DNA of 64,000 bases from Rhizophlyctis rosea (GCA_027596075.1 JADGJC010000018.1:62001-126000), one strand, 5' to 3'. Positions 24,242 to 35,807 are shown, counted from the first letter of the stretch. Notes: generated by a model not told the origin, from the letters alone. Made by a program: numbers and translations.

Positions 24242-24895
24242 ATGGGAAAACGCAAGTCCGCCCGCAAACCCGTCGCAAAAGCAAAAGTTACCCTCGAAAA
24301 ACAATTTCTATGTTTCTACTGCAACCACGAAAAGGCAGTCACTGTCAAAGTGTATGTTTGCTGTTGACTGCACCAGGCTGCCCCTTTATGTTCAACACTG
24401 ATTTGACGTCCTGCCTTTATCCATACAGAGACAAAAGAGAGAAAATTGGTCATCTGTCGTGCAAATTCTGCGGCGTAAGCTGGCAGACAGTATGCCAACC
24501 ACGTAAGTCTCATTCATCGTTAAAGCTTCACAGCGGCGATCACGATGTCGCAACTTGCTGATTTTTACAATTCACATCCAGCAATGGATGAACCAGTGGA
24601 CGTCTACCACGACTGGCTCGACGCAGCCGACCAAATCAACAGACCAGGGGCAGTACTACCGGAGGAGGAGGAGCGGCGTGGGCCGGATCGGAACGGTGAT
24701 GGTGGTGGCCGTGGTGGTGGCGGTGCGGCATCGAGAGGAGGAGGTGGTGGGAGAGGCGGCGGTGGGCTCAGTGATGATGACGATGACGGGGAAGACCTGT
24801 TCGACGAACGGCCACGCATCTCCGCATCATCATCAGCGAACCGGGGGCAGGAGAAAGATATTGAGGATGAGCTATTTGGTGAAGATTCTGATTGA
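24242..24895 (+). CDS. ELOF1: Transcription elongation factor 1 homolog (Elf1/ELOF1) with RGG/acidic tail
   Basis: ELOF1 is a small zinc-ribbon factor that rides with Pol II through chromatin and in transcription-coupled repair. Exon 1 starts [16 protein letters not shown] and holds the first zinc pair ([10 protein letters not shown]). Exon 2 holds the second ([14 protein letters not shown]), and exon 3 has [18 protein letters not shown], the Pol II-contacting helix. Two GT-AG introns separate them; the second joins CAACCAC to CAATGG. Beyond the core there is a tail of about 75 residues made of Gly/Arg-rich repeats and then acidic stretches ([26 protein letters not shown]), which the 83-residue animal protein lacks. 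Some fungal Elf1 proteins also have acidic tails. Confidence 0.92.
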
Positions 24896-25223
24896 TTGCC
24901 TTGAGGTTGAGGGGGCTCAAATGGTCTGGCGAGCGGTTTCCTGTATATCTGGGGAAAGGAAAAAAGTCCCGTATATATCTTGAGGGCCATCTGCGCTTGC
25001 ATCCAATATATGATGGCACTGCACTGAGAAGAAGATTGCACCGGGTAGTAATTACCGTCACTTCGATGTTTTTGTGGGCTCTTCTATATAGTCATGGGTA
25101 TAGATCAATGATTGTTTATACATTTGTGATGTTGCACCACATCCTAGGAACTCCAGGTACGTCCGCCAACATATTAGGCCTATACTATGCACATCCCTAC
25201 ATACAACCTCCATCCAAACCTAC

Positions 25224-27017
25224 TCACGCCGGAACCAGATCCCCATCTTTCCGGCCCATCGCCCCGTCACGCCTCGATGAGGACTCCTTTCCGTGCTGCG
25301 ATAACGACAAAGAACCAACTTTATCAGCCAACTCTTCTTCAAGTGCGTCCAACTCCGCATCCAATGCAGCGTCGTTGGCCTTGTTTGTGGAGAACGTCGT
25401 ACCAGGAGCAGGGTTTGCGGGTTCTTTCAGCTTCACTTCCTCGGCCGACGTAACCGCGGGCAATGGTATGTTCGCGACAGACGGCAGCTGTTCCAGGTCT
25501 TGCAAGAGCAGTGCGTCAAGTTCCTGTTCCAATTCCGAGTCGTCCACCCCACTTGTGGCTGCCATTGCCTCATGGCCCGCCACCATGGCGTCGTCAATCT
25601 CTTTCTGATCAGCCAGTGCGTCCTGTAACTTGTCCATCGTGTCTTCCACCACTTGCACTGTTAAACCTGACGTTGCTAGAACATTCTTGAGAGTATCCGC
25701 TCCAACGTTGTACGCCGAGAATATCTAAACATGATAGTGAATACACACTGCGCAACAATACTTGTGGTGTTAAAGAAAAGGAAGACTGACTTACCTCAGC
25801 ATCGGTTTCCGCTGATTGTATCTTATGCAAAATCGCTTCAATAGTTTCCAGTGATCCAAGTCGCTTTTTCAGCACTTCGCTGATTGTCTTTTTCTGCCTT
25901 ATCGAATATAATGCACGTTCCTTCTGTTTGTGACGGATCCGCTCTTGAGCTTGTCGAGTAAGTCTGAGATGATTGCGATGAGTTTGTGGCATCGGGTATT
26001 CGACAAAAAACCTTACTCAGTGATTTTCGTCTCTAGCTGCTCAACCTGAGCATTCAGCCGTTGCGCTGTGATCTTGATTGTCACTATTCCGCGATCAGTC
26101 TGTGTAATGACCAATGACTGGGACTGGCTCTGTTTGGTTGATCTGACTTTCACGATCTGTGAATTTGATTATATCAGAATTCAAAGGTAACATAACTCCG
26201 TGCTGGGTGGTCGCGGCATACCTCTAGTGTCTCATCATCCGCATGCGCACTGACAACAATGTCCAGACGTTTTGCGAGATAGCGCAAGAGAATGTCCAAA
26301 TCCAATGGCGACAGTGGCGACGTGGAGCCCTCCGGAGCTGCTGTTTTGCTATACTGTTCATACAATTGCTCTTTCGAAAGGATGTAGTCTGTTTGATAAT
26401 GGGCTTGCTGTCTGATAAGGGCCAACAGTCGATCACCAGATTCCTATACCACATGCGTTCAGGCGATGAGCGATCTGTGGTTCAACTGAGGATGTAACTT
26501 ACGCGGACGAGGGGAACAACAGCGTATACGCCGTGCAGTGGACTAGATTCGTCGCTTGACGCGAGTACCTGGGAAAGTCCCCAAGAAACGGGCCGCCTCA
26601 CAAAAGTCGAGAACGCCCAGCTCGTCCAACTACTAGACTCAGCGAATGAACTTATGGGAACAAGGTCGCCTGACCGTTGCATATGGCGCTGATTGTGTTG
26701 GTGCTGAGTCGATGAACAAAACTTGAAGTTGACGACTGAGCGCTTACCAATACCACATTCAAGCCCAGAGGTGTGACTCGGTTCCTCTGAAATTTCGTTT
26801 CAATTCGTTCCACGTTCAAGCTGAGTACCTCAGAGCCCAGGAGACCTTTCCCACAAGTCATTGTCAACAGGCTTTCCCAGAAGCGCAGTCGGTCGTTGTA
26901 ACCAGCGGGGTTGGACGAAGGATCTGACGGGAACGCCGCGAAAAGGGATGACATTCGGGCATCATTGGCCCACTCCGGCAACGTCTTGAGATATTCCTCA
27001 AGCGAGCTAGAAGCCAT
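25224..27017 (-). CDS. CHMP7: ESCRT-III-related CHMP7 (Chm7)
   Basis: CHMP7 recruits ESCRT-III to the inner nuclear membrane/ER for nuclear envelope sealing. The start MASSSLEEYLKTLPEWANDA is followed by an N-terminal region typical of the tandem winged helices (MSSLFAAFPSD, YNDRLRFWESLL, RNRVTPLGLNVVL). Further exons give the helical part LSPLDLDILLRYLAKRLDIV. The C-terminal half is a Snf7 domain: coiled basic helices (RIRHKQKERALYSIRQKK, LGSLETIEAILHKIQSAETD), then SGLTVQVVEDTMDKLQD, and acidic DDSELEQELDALLLQDLEQL. About six introns split it. An in-frame upstream Met at 27155 would add 46 basic residues but lacks the conserved look. It is head-to-head with the gene at 27368. Confidence 0.88.
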
Positions 27018-27367
27018 TGCGAGGGTAGTATGACGGTTTGAACAGGCGTGGAACGGTCCACTGTAATTTTGACGATGAGACTCCCTTCTTCCTTCACGAC
27101 TCACAGAGTCACGACCTGTCAAACGGCCAGTTTGAGCTTTCCGTTTGGGTGGCAAAGTATCCGCGCCACTTTGGAATTGGCATCGTGTCCGATAGTCCGG
27201 GCCCGTGCGTCATCGTCGTCGCGCCACAAATGTCCTCCTTTCCCTCTAGTTCCCTCTTCTTTCTTGTGCATCTTAACTATCTTAGGTATTGTCATCTTCC
27301 TTTCAACGCGCACGCAGCTATCATGAACTCCTAGGGGGCAACCCCGTAAGACTTACGGACTGACGAC
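27018..27367. other. Divergent promoter region CHMP7 / membrane protein
   Basis: A 350-bp bidirectional promoter. Its right edge carries two perfect palindromes (see 27344-27376). Confidence 0.5.
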
Positions 27368-27376
27368 ATGTCGTCA
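27344..27376. repeat. Two adjacent perfect palindromes at a start codon
   Basis: CCGTAAGACTTACGG (27344-27358) is a 7+1+7 inverted repeat. TGACGACATGTCGTCA (27361-27376) is a perfect 16-nt palindrome whose centre contains the start ATG of the downstream gene at 27368. They may be dimer-factor binding sites or leader hairpins; no function is shown. Confidence 0.6.
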
Positions 27377-29788
27377 ATACTCACTCGTCTGGCCCGCTGG
27401 GCTAAGGGAGGCAGGACCCAGCTACCTCTGCAACCGCATATACCAAAATATCAAGAACCTGTTAAGGCGACCGTGAAGACTTTGGAGTTGGATGATGCTG
27501 CTCGCGTCGAGACGGAAACAGAGACTATTCGTCTTCCTACCAAACAGGTCCGGCCATATCAAGAATACCCGCAGCTGCTTCGCAGTGATACACGATTTTC
27601 GCACATGGTGGAGAGGGGTCGAAGAAAACTTGCCTTTGTCTCTGATAAGTTCACTAGTCAACCTGGAGGGCTGCTCTTCCTTGGTGCTACTTTGGTTGGG
27701 GTGTATTCATTGGGGGTTTATGAATCCTTGTTGCACCTGGCTCCTACAACTCAGATTAATGAGGTTTGGCGATACATAATCCGGTGAGATTTGGGCTTGC
27801 TAACGAAAAGGAAGAATGGAACTATCAATGACTAATAAGTATCCAAAGCTTCGCCAATGCCAACACTCTAAGTGCAATGACAAACACTTCAGTCTCGGCA
27901 GAGTTGATTGCGGCCTCATTGAACATGGATCCCGGACTATTTCATTTCTTACAGCCGGACAGTCTGCACCCTCCAGAAGCTGTAAATCGCTTGCATGCTC
28001 AGTATGCTAGAATATCTCGTGGAGTTGCGGCTGCCTATATGGAGATTGCTCTGCTCTTGCGTGTAGTGAACTATACTTTCCTCGCATCAAATGTGAATAT
28101 AATGTTGCTCTCACTGATACCCGACCCCTCTTTCTGATGTAGACTCGCTCCTTTAGGTCTTTCGACAACGGGTATTAGGCGCTCGCGAGCCCCCATTTCT
28201 TGGCGTGGAGGGGCGAGTAATACGCCTTTGCGGACGTATATCAGATACTCTTACAATGTCCTTGGACCGGGATGGACGGCATCTTCTGCCAGTAATTGAG
28301 GATCCAGGGGTTTACAAACATCTTCTGGATGCACATACACAAAATGGCAACATACCGGTAGCATGGCAGGTCCGGGAAGGACAATATGGGTCCCCACAGG
28401 CATGGAAGGGATTGTACATAGACGAACCAGCATTGTTACAAACTAAGTCGGGGAAGCGACTGTTGTACATTGAGGTATTCATTCAGTACTAATATATATG
28501 TTACACCGGAACTGACATTTTACGATATTCTTAGGCAGATGGCACGAATAGTGAAGATGCCCTGCGGTTGGGAACGGAGAGTGCGGACTTGACAATTGAA
28601 GATGCTAGTGCGGTGAGTCTTCGTCGTTACCATATGGTCCGACAGCAACTATTCATTCCGCGTAACACAGGCCTTCCGTATGATTGAAGATTGTGCACGT
28701 CGAAATCGTGACCTACCTCAGTATGAGGTTGTCAAGGTCTTCTTGGGTGACATGCTACAGAAGAAACAGACCGGGAGTGGGAGCGAGTACACATTGCGGC
28801 AACGCGTCAAACTGCGCAAGGAGGTAACTATTCAACCTGGGGATGTGTGTCATAACTGCAGTGGAATACTTAAACAGGGCATCCATTCAGGTAGACATAT
28901 TGGTCGACAGCAAACTTCCAATCGTGAGTGAGATTGTCTCCTGGTGTGATAAGACCGCGAATCCGGAGTATTTGAACCGAAAAGTCATCTTTGAAACGGA
29001 CAGTCAGGAGTGAGTTGATCGACGTAGACATTGGGGCCAAACGATGACCTTAACATACTCATAGGTATTACCACAACTGCCGAGAGATCCTGCAAATATA
29101 CGGTTTTACTGTCATCGATATCGTCGATGTGAAGCCTGAGGAAGCAGCTGGGCTGCCTCGGCTTATCTACTATCGCAGAACGGCCGTGAGTGAATAGGTG
29201 TCCAACTTGCCATCGTACTTTGATTACTCATCCTTTTTGCATTAAAGAGCACAGTAAATGCCTTCCGAGCCGCTGTTGAGTCTGAACACATCGATCCCGG
29301 CCATTTGTGTGTAGTCATTGATACCAAGGAAGGCTTGGACACAATCCGGCAGCTGCATCCGGATAAGCAGGTTCACATTGTTTGCTCGTCTGACATCTAC
29401 GATACATTATTAAGACAGGTATAGTTTGCAATTTGGTGGGTGCATGTTGTGGACTGTCCCTGAAAGTTTGATTGGCCACTACCAAAAACAGATCCGTACT
29501 TGGTGTCGGATGGGATATACACCTGAGGTAGGCCCAACTGCTTGCCTCACCCTCACGCTCGGCTGCTCATTTTGGGACGTTATGCAGGAAATCCAACGCG
29601 AGATCGATGCCAGAAGTGCATACGTGCGACAAATAGCAAAACTTGTGGCAGATCAAGCAGAGGAGGCGAAGAAGAGTGGGGAGTTGAAGCAAGGCGAGTT
29701 TGAAGAGGATTTGGCAAAGAAAGAGAGGGAAGATCAAAAGGCAAAAGAAGGGGAGTCAGAGAAAGGGAAGGAAGGTGAAGGATCATAA
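27368..29788 (+). CDS. Uncharacterised protein with one membrane segment, possibly mitochondrial
   Basis: Nine or so exons join by GT-AG introns into a protein of about 560 residues. The N-terminus MSSILTRLARWAKGGRTQ is an amphipathic basic stretch. A single hydrophobic segment, GGLLFLGATLVGVYSLGVYE, lies near residue 105. Then come SFANANTLSAMTNTSVSAEL, LRDVF-like helical parts, MSLDRDGRHLLPVIEDPGVY, KHLLDAHTQNGNIPVAWQVR, KVFLGDMLQKKQTG, YHNCREILQIYGFTVIDIVD and a highly charged coiled C-terminus rich in Lys/Glu (SEKGKEGEGS). I do not recognise a family. The charged tail resembles a coiled-coil partner-binding region. The coding potential is clear from exon continuity and from the long final exon. 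Confidence 0.65.
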
Positions 29789-30030
29789 TGGTGTAGGCAA
29801 TGCCTGTTAATGAGACTGTTCATGTTGGGGGACCGACCTCATACGGAATGGAGTGCACGGCTATTTGAAGTCTTCCACATTTGGACTGTACACTATAAAT
29901 GTAATATATATGTGCAATCCACGGAATACAGCATTGATATAGAAGTCTTATGTGATTACGACACACGGCATGGCCTTAGCCTGGACTTGACTGTGCTTAA
30001 AGATTCTTTGCCCTTCCTGCGCTCCCATAG

Positions 30031-31120
30031 TTAACTTCTTGACCCAGTATACACCCATGTACTGAAGGGAAGTGGGGGTTCATTAATTTCATCCAATGCC
30101 TCCACATCCGTTGTCACTTGACAGGAAAACTTCAATGTTGCCTTCATCGTGTTTTTGGAATAGTTCAAGACTGCATGCTGGTGTGTCAATCAGAGTGGCC
30201 AATTGAAGAGGAGCACCCCGCAGCGACATAAGCAGCTCACCTAGTTTGGTAATTGCAAGATCCAACGTCCCTAATTTGTATGTTTTCTGAAATCCCCCTG
30301 AAATGCCAAGGCGTTGTGTCAGTGCAATGTCAAATGTTGGGTTAGGAATTTTCTACTTGCATGATTGGCTCCAGTAATTGCCTTTCAGTTGATCCTTCTT
30401 GTAGGTGTTCCCGAAAATGGTCTCTACTTGTTCCTGAGTCTATGAATCATAATTGATTACTTCTTCCGGTACGACAACTTGGGACTTTGGCGGGGGGCAA
30501 GTAACAAAACCAGGTTGAACGTACGAATTCCATGATGGTGACTGTACTCTTTGGATTGTTGTTCGGTGTAGGCTGGATTAATGTCCCCTTATCATCAAAA
30601 ATCGTATGGAACAGCTCTTCATTGATCGTTTCGTCCACTTTGATATCTTTAGTCTCCCCACTGTAATGTCACTTGGTTTTTGCATCCTTAGCAGCCTTCT
30701 TCAAACGGTTGAATATGCTCGTCAAGGTGGCTTTAGTAATTTTTTGGTCTGGTGTATTTGCCGCGCGTTTGGCTGGAGGTTGTGTTGGGGTGCCCTCAGT
30801 TAGAGCGGGACGTTTACGGGAGGAAGATGGAGTTGCAGAGGTTGAAGCAGGGGCTGATTCGTGGGAGAGAAGCTGTTGTTCGAGAGTGATGATTTGCGCT
30901 CGCGTGGCGTGTGCCATAGCAGGAGTGATCACGTCGGGGAGGTTGTTGAGGTCAACCACTATTGTTATATTTGTGGGTGTGTGAGATGAGAGCTACGACG
31001 AGACGAGGGGAAGCAACCATTCCACGCATCGGCCTCATTACCTGCCCCATCTACCAGCAGGATAGGGTTCCGGACCTGGTGCTGCACGGTCTTTGCCGCG
31101 TGACTCCCTGCTACAGACAT
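30031..31120 (-). CDS. Uncharacterised protein with an in-frame TGA
   Basis: Exon 1 from 31120 gives MSVAGSHAAKTVQHQVRNPI. An intron ending CAATAG joins VVDLNNLPDVITPAMAHATR and QIITLEQQLLSHES, then a Ser/Pro/Lys-rich linker with basic NLS-like RKRPALTEGTPTQPPAKR. The frame continues into LTSIFNRLKKAAKDAKTK, meets TGA at 30669-30671, and resumes in the same frame as GETKDIKVDETINEELFHTI. Further exons give TIMEFTQEQVETIFGNTYKK, GGFQKTYKLGTLDLAITKL and LNYSKNTMKATLKFSCQVTT, ending PPLPFSTWVYTGSRS at 30031. No known family was recognised; the second half looks like a compact beta-rich domain. The stop could be spliced out by a 12-nt GT...AG segment (30661-30672), be read through, be a sequence error, or be a true end. 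Confidence 0.5.
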
Positions 31121-31469
31121 TTTGGCGACGCGATGTTTAGTTTTGCGCAGATTTATAGACAGTGGGACTCTGAGTGAAGAAAGGCATGGAAAAAAATTGA
31201 TAGCGTTCGGGAAGGACCAAGGAGGCACAAGGCTGGTTGACTTGCTCGAGCTCCGCACGCTCCGAGCCTCCGACTGCAGAAGTCCAAATCTTCCATACGC
31301 AGGCAACATATCAAAAGGAAAAGATATCGTCATCGAACATGTTGCAGAACACACCAACATTTAGTACAAGCACAAAGGCAAAGTTTACAATTACAAAGCT
31401 AATAACTGCCGCAAAAGCGGACAAAACAAAGGAGAACTACTAACATTACGATAGCTACATAAGTCGTAA
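31121..31469. other. Intergenic region between two minus-strand genes
   Basis: About 350 bp holding the promoter of the gene to the left and the 3' flank of the DM9 gene. A variant octamer (TGTAAACT on the minus strand near 31383) is present. No gene was seen. Confidence 0.4.
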
Positions 31470-33142
31470 TTACGCCTCAACCAGAACCTCGTACCCTTCC
31501 TTGATGCGTACTTCCTCGCCGTGGAAAGGCATCAACGCCCCATTGGTGTGCAACCCAGTCTTCCCCAAGCACAACGACACCAGATCGTCCTTGAACCACT
31601 TATCTACCTTGATTTCGCCCCGTGCAATGTACAAGTTCTCTCCCGTCTCTTCAAACCCAGCAACGATCGCCTTCTCCGGGATCTCGCCAGCCTTGGCAGC
31701 TACCCAAGCAGTGCCGTCCAACGATGCCAGCACCTCGTGCCGGACGTGCATCTCAAGTTCAATTCCGTCCCACGGGATCCAGGCTTTCTTCAAATCATCG
31801 CTGGCTTTGCCGGGGTGTACGGACCTCCCAATGGCCGCACGTGCAATGTACAGAGGCGCCCCTTTGACGTCCGCTCCGGCAGCTTGGATGTCGGGAAGGT
31901 TCGGTTGTGGTCCATCATCATCCATTTGGACCCATTTCAAATTTGCTCCACTCAAATCACGGACTTCATCCTCGGTCCTGGGAAACATGCAAAGTCCATC
32001 AGCCAGCTTGAAAGATCGAACACCACACCCTTCATGCACTCACCGGTAGACGGGAATCGTGTGACCATCCTCGTGAACCAACAACTGCCCCTTCCTCTTA
32101 ACATAATGACAGTGCCCATCAAATACATCCATGACCTCCAACTCCAAAGGTGTCAACTGCGCCGCCTTCTCGTCCGTAAACTCCTTCACCCCCAGCCTGG
32201 CATATATCAGCGCAGTCAGTTCAGAGCAAAAGACCATCTTCTTGTTCACTTCTTCGCTGGGGAAGATTTTCTTGATGGCTTCAAGGGCATCAAAAAGTCC
32301 TTCGGATGCTGCACCGAGTTGGGGAAGGATGGAGAGAGGATAGCCTGCGCCGAGATATTGTTGGTGGAAGTCTTTGACGATGTGTTCTTTGCCGACGAGC
32401 TTTGCGCGGACTTCGGGTGTGAGAGCGCAGACGGCGGTGTCTCCTGCGGATTCGTTGACCACGTCTTTTGGAATGCAGAGCCGTCAGTTTCTCACAACTG
32501 GAGTGGTTTCTTGGTGAGAAATGCTCACCCCAAAGCTTCCTAATTTGAGGTCCGAGATGGCATTTCTTGTCGGTGTTGTCCGTATCCAAGGGAAGAAATG
32601 AGGAGTACTTGTAGCCCGCAACCTGGCCATAGGATTGTTGGTATTGCGATTGGGTCTGCCATGGGTACGGCATATCTTCCTTACCTCACCGCTGAAAACA
32701 CTCTCGTAGATGTACAAGGTGTTCTCCTCCATCCAATCATACCCAAGGATGCTCTTATCAACCACGATACCGGCATGGGTCCAAAGAGCTGTGAAGGGAG
32801 CTCTCAAATCCGGGACTACATATTTGCGTTCAATTGACTTGATGACATTGGCTACGGGATCAATGCCTTGAAACAGCACAAGGTCCAACGGTTTGACGCT
32901 GTAAGTTTCTCCGGACGGGTGGGAGGTTGGGGCAACAGCTCTGCATAGTAGCAAGTCAGACAGTCAATATGGTCGAAAGAAAGGTCCGCTGAATATGGGC
33001 CAATAGCAAGAGAAACATACTCCAGCGGCTTCTCGTCAGCTGTACGTTGTTCATATGGTTTTTCTTCTACATTTTGAGGCACTTCTTCGGCAGAGTCTTC
33101 ACCTCCCTCCTTCTTGAACGCCTTCCTGAAGAATTTCAACAT
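31470..33142 (-). CDS. Permuted papain-fold (YiiX/NlpC-P60-like) protein fused to DM9 (DUF3421) repeats
   Basis: From 33142 the protein starts MLKFFRKAFKKEGGEDSAEE, a basic then acidic N-terminus. A permuted cysteine-peptidase-like domain follows: ETYSVKPLDLVLFQG and ALWTHAGIVVDKSIL carry the N-terminal His, and LYIYESVFSGE follows. The block NKKMVFCSELTALIYARLGV carries the late Cys, the order expected for circularly permuted NlpC/P60 folds. The C-terminal half has two DM9-type repeats (GAPLYIARAAIGRSVHPGKA, ENLYIARGEIKVDKWFKDDL), each followed by a HxxEVL-type strand (MHVRHEVLASLDG, RIKEGYEVLVEA). DM9 domains are lectin-like in other taxa. Three or four introns are present. The substrate is unknown; family calls rest on motif recognition only. 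Confidence 0.68.
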
Positions 33143-33728
33143 GGTGGTTTACGCGGAATGTCGTCGGGACCTGTTATGAGGATAAGCTTGAAATTCGAAA
33201 AAGACCTGGTATCAGGTTTTAACTTACGGGACAGCAAAAGGCTGGCTCTTCAACTTGGAGTGTTTTGTGGGAATGGGAGATGAGGAGGTCAGAAGCAGGG
33301 GGTGGCAAAGGTCGGGATGACAAGGAGATCACTTCGCATGTGCAGCTGCTTCGAGGAGCACAAGAGTGGGCGACCATTCTGCGGCAAGGCTTTGCGGGCC
33401 AGCGGCCCAGCACGCGGGTAAACAAGGCGCAGCTCCGACTTGCCATTTTCAGGGTCCTACTGTCTTGGAAGCTCCTTCACCTTCAAGGCGAATTGTCGAC
33501 GTTGGGCATAATATCCCATTTCTCAAAGATTTCAACGCAGTGTACTATGATCTTACACAGTGATAGAATCACTATTCAATTCACATTGTATCGGTTACAG
33601 TACAAAGAATGTATCTTACAGATGTTTACACCGAGTCCCGCCTTTCTCAAACTTTACACAGTCCTTAATTACCACCATAAATTACGGCAAACTCACATAC
33701 ACAGACACCACTCCGAACAATGTCCATC
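33143..33728. other. Intergenic region between two minus-strand genes
   Basis: Nearly 590 bp with the promoter of the DM9 gene and the 3' flank of the lipase-like gene. Short open frames here lack any recognisable domain. Confidence 0.4.
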
Positions 33729-35807
33729 TTACTCCTCATCCTTCCCCTTGAAAACATGACTATCTACTATAACCAAACCCCTCTCTTCCTCCAATCTCTC
33801 TTCCTCGCCAACCACCCTGCTTCCCCCATTCTCCAAACTATCCAAAAATCTCCCTACATTCTTCATAGCCAACTTCGATGCCGGAACCCAGGGCACCAGC
33901 TGAAAAACATGTCCCATCTCCGGGTACATCTCATGTCGGATGTACGACCCCTTGTTCCCTTCCTTCCCTACATTGTGCATGTCGTACTTATGCGCTAATG
34001 CCAAGGACTCGTCCACTAACACTTCGCATTGCCCGCTTTGAACGAGAATGGGTGGAAGTCCTTCCAAATCCTCTGCAAAGATAGGAGATACAAGCGGATG
34101 GCGGACGAATTGCTCTACCGCGTGGTGGATGCGATGGCGGGCTTGTGTTTCCGAGTCTTCTCCCACCAAGCTGTTTTCCGGCGATTGCGACTTTGATTCT
34201 AATTGTTGTTGCTGATTGTCGATGTATGCAGCCTCTTCATCGATTTCGTCCCGAAGGCCATCAAGGAATGGGACGAGCTCGAGCGGCTTGCGGCCAGCTC
34301 GTTCTCCAAACAGGTACATGTAGACGGGATGGGGTAGGTCGCGTGCGATGGGTTCATGGATGTTTCGCGCGGCCCAAGGAAGCCAATCACGATGGCAATT
34401 GCGATACCAGGACTCTGAGCGGAAAGTGAGATCTAACCATGGCTGAAAGTGATGAAGCATGAGTTATCATCAACGAAGAATATTACCCAATAGTAGAAGA
34501 TCATACCGAAAGCAATATGGATGCCCCAGGCAATGGAACCAAATGCTCATTTCCAGATCCGCGGAGGTACAAGTTCAGATAGTGATTTAGTGCCATGACC
34601 AATCCAGCACCTAGTGATAGATTATGAGACGGCCGGTCATGTGCAGTGCCGACCAATCACACAACATACCTGCTGAATCCCCCATAAAGACCACGTCCGT
34701 CGGGGCAACAGGTTCAAATGCCTCAGAATCAGAATCACTCACAAAGGCGGAGTCTTTGGGCCGCGTTAACCACAAGAAAGCCGCAAATGCATCATGAACC
34801 GCCGCAGGGAAAGCACTCTCGGGAGCTAGCCGATAGTTTATTGCCAGAACTCTACATCCCGTCTCTTTAGCTATTCGGCTGGTGATTTGGCGGTATATCA
34901 GAGTGTTGCCAAGAATGTATGCCCCTCCATGCAAGTAAAGAATGACTTTCTTCCTCCGAAGTGAAGGAGTTGATCCTGCTGGTGCACATGTTTTACGGCT
35001 CCACACCATGTTAAGGATCCAGTCACGTTTCCTGATGCGACGACCGGTGATATCCGGCTCAACGAACTCCCCATCTAGCATATACCGATCCGGCCCTACT
35101 TCGCCAACAATCTTCGGCAGTGCAATCCGGGGCCGTCTTCTCCTACATCGTTCCCCCTCCTTCTCAAAACGGATAAGCTCCTCCCTGCAGACCTCTATAC
35201 GGATTGGTTGCATCTTAACACCCGATGGGATAGGCTGCCCGTAAGCTACAAGCAGTGAACCCATCCGTGCGCGGGTCATCGAGAGTCCGTGGAATGAGAG
35301 GTTGGACTTCAGAAGGTGGAGGGCGATCCGCGCGAGTAAAGACCACGAGTTCGTTCCCGGCAGGTGTCCAGAACGACGCAAAAGAGAGTTCAGCCCGGAG
35401 GATACTGCTTGAATCTGATGAATTGCGAAAGAGCCAAGAGCAAGCGCTTCGGTGACGGCCACATTGAGGAGAGCAGTTGATGACGAAGCAGTCGGTGCAA
35501 AAGGTGTTCCGAGTAGGGCGGCGGGGTATTGTCGAGGGGCGCTAACTGCTGAAGATGGAAATTCCGGGGGGAAGACGGTAGGGTTCGACGATATGAGGGG
35601 TATTGATATGTGTTCGTAGGGTGGCGGAGGGCTGTCGGCACTGTCAGGGGAATCCAATGCTACCGCTTTGTCTTCTTCAACCGCAAGTTCCCGTTCAGCG
35701 ACATATTTTGGACTCTTTGGTGAGCGCGGAGACTCAATGTCAGAGTCAGTATCGGCATACCATGCACGCGGCGGCACAAGTGTTATTCCCGTGTCAATGA
35801 GTAGCAT
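33729..35807 (-). CDS. Hormone-sensitive-lipase-type alpha/beta hydrolase
   Basis: The protein of about 640 residues belongs to the HSL (GDXG) esterase/lipase group. The N-terminal 130 residues are Pro/Ser-rich and acidic (SDIESPRSPKSPKYVAEREL). The catalytic part begins with KKVILYLHGGAYILGNTLIY (HGG oxyanion motif), continues with CRVLAINYRLAPESAFPAAV, and has the nucleophile motif VVFMGDSAG. Two introns separate it from AGLVMALNHYLNLYL-like sequence and PWLDLTFRSESW. The acid/His end is LPPILVQSGQCEVLVDESLA and MYPEMGHVFQLVPWVPA. A Gln/Glu-rich insertion (about 60 residues) sits before the last block. The natural substrate cannot be told; fungal members act on sterol esters, glycerides or acetylated compounds. 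Confidence 0.82.

Noticed and set aside
24600..24780. GGT/GGC-rich stretch as a G-quadruplex or satellite
   Set aside because: It is coding sequence for the Gly/Arg tail of ELOF1 with varied codons rather than a simple repeat.
31501..32543. Long plus-strand frames (182 and 340 codons) opposite the DM9 gene
   Set aside because: They are antisense shadows of a domain-bearing gene with GC-rich third positions; their translations have no domain structure.
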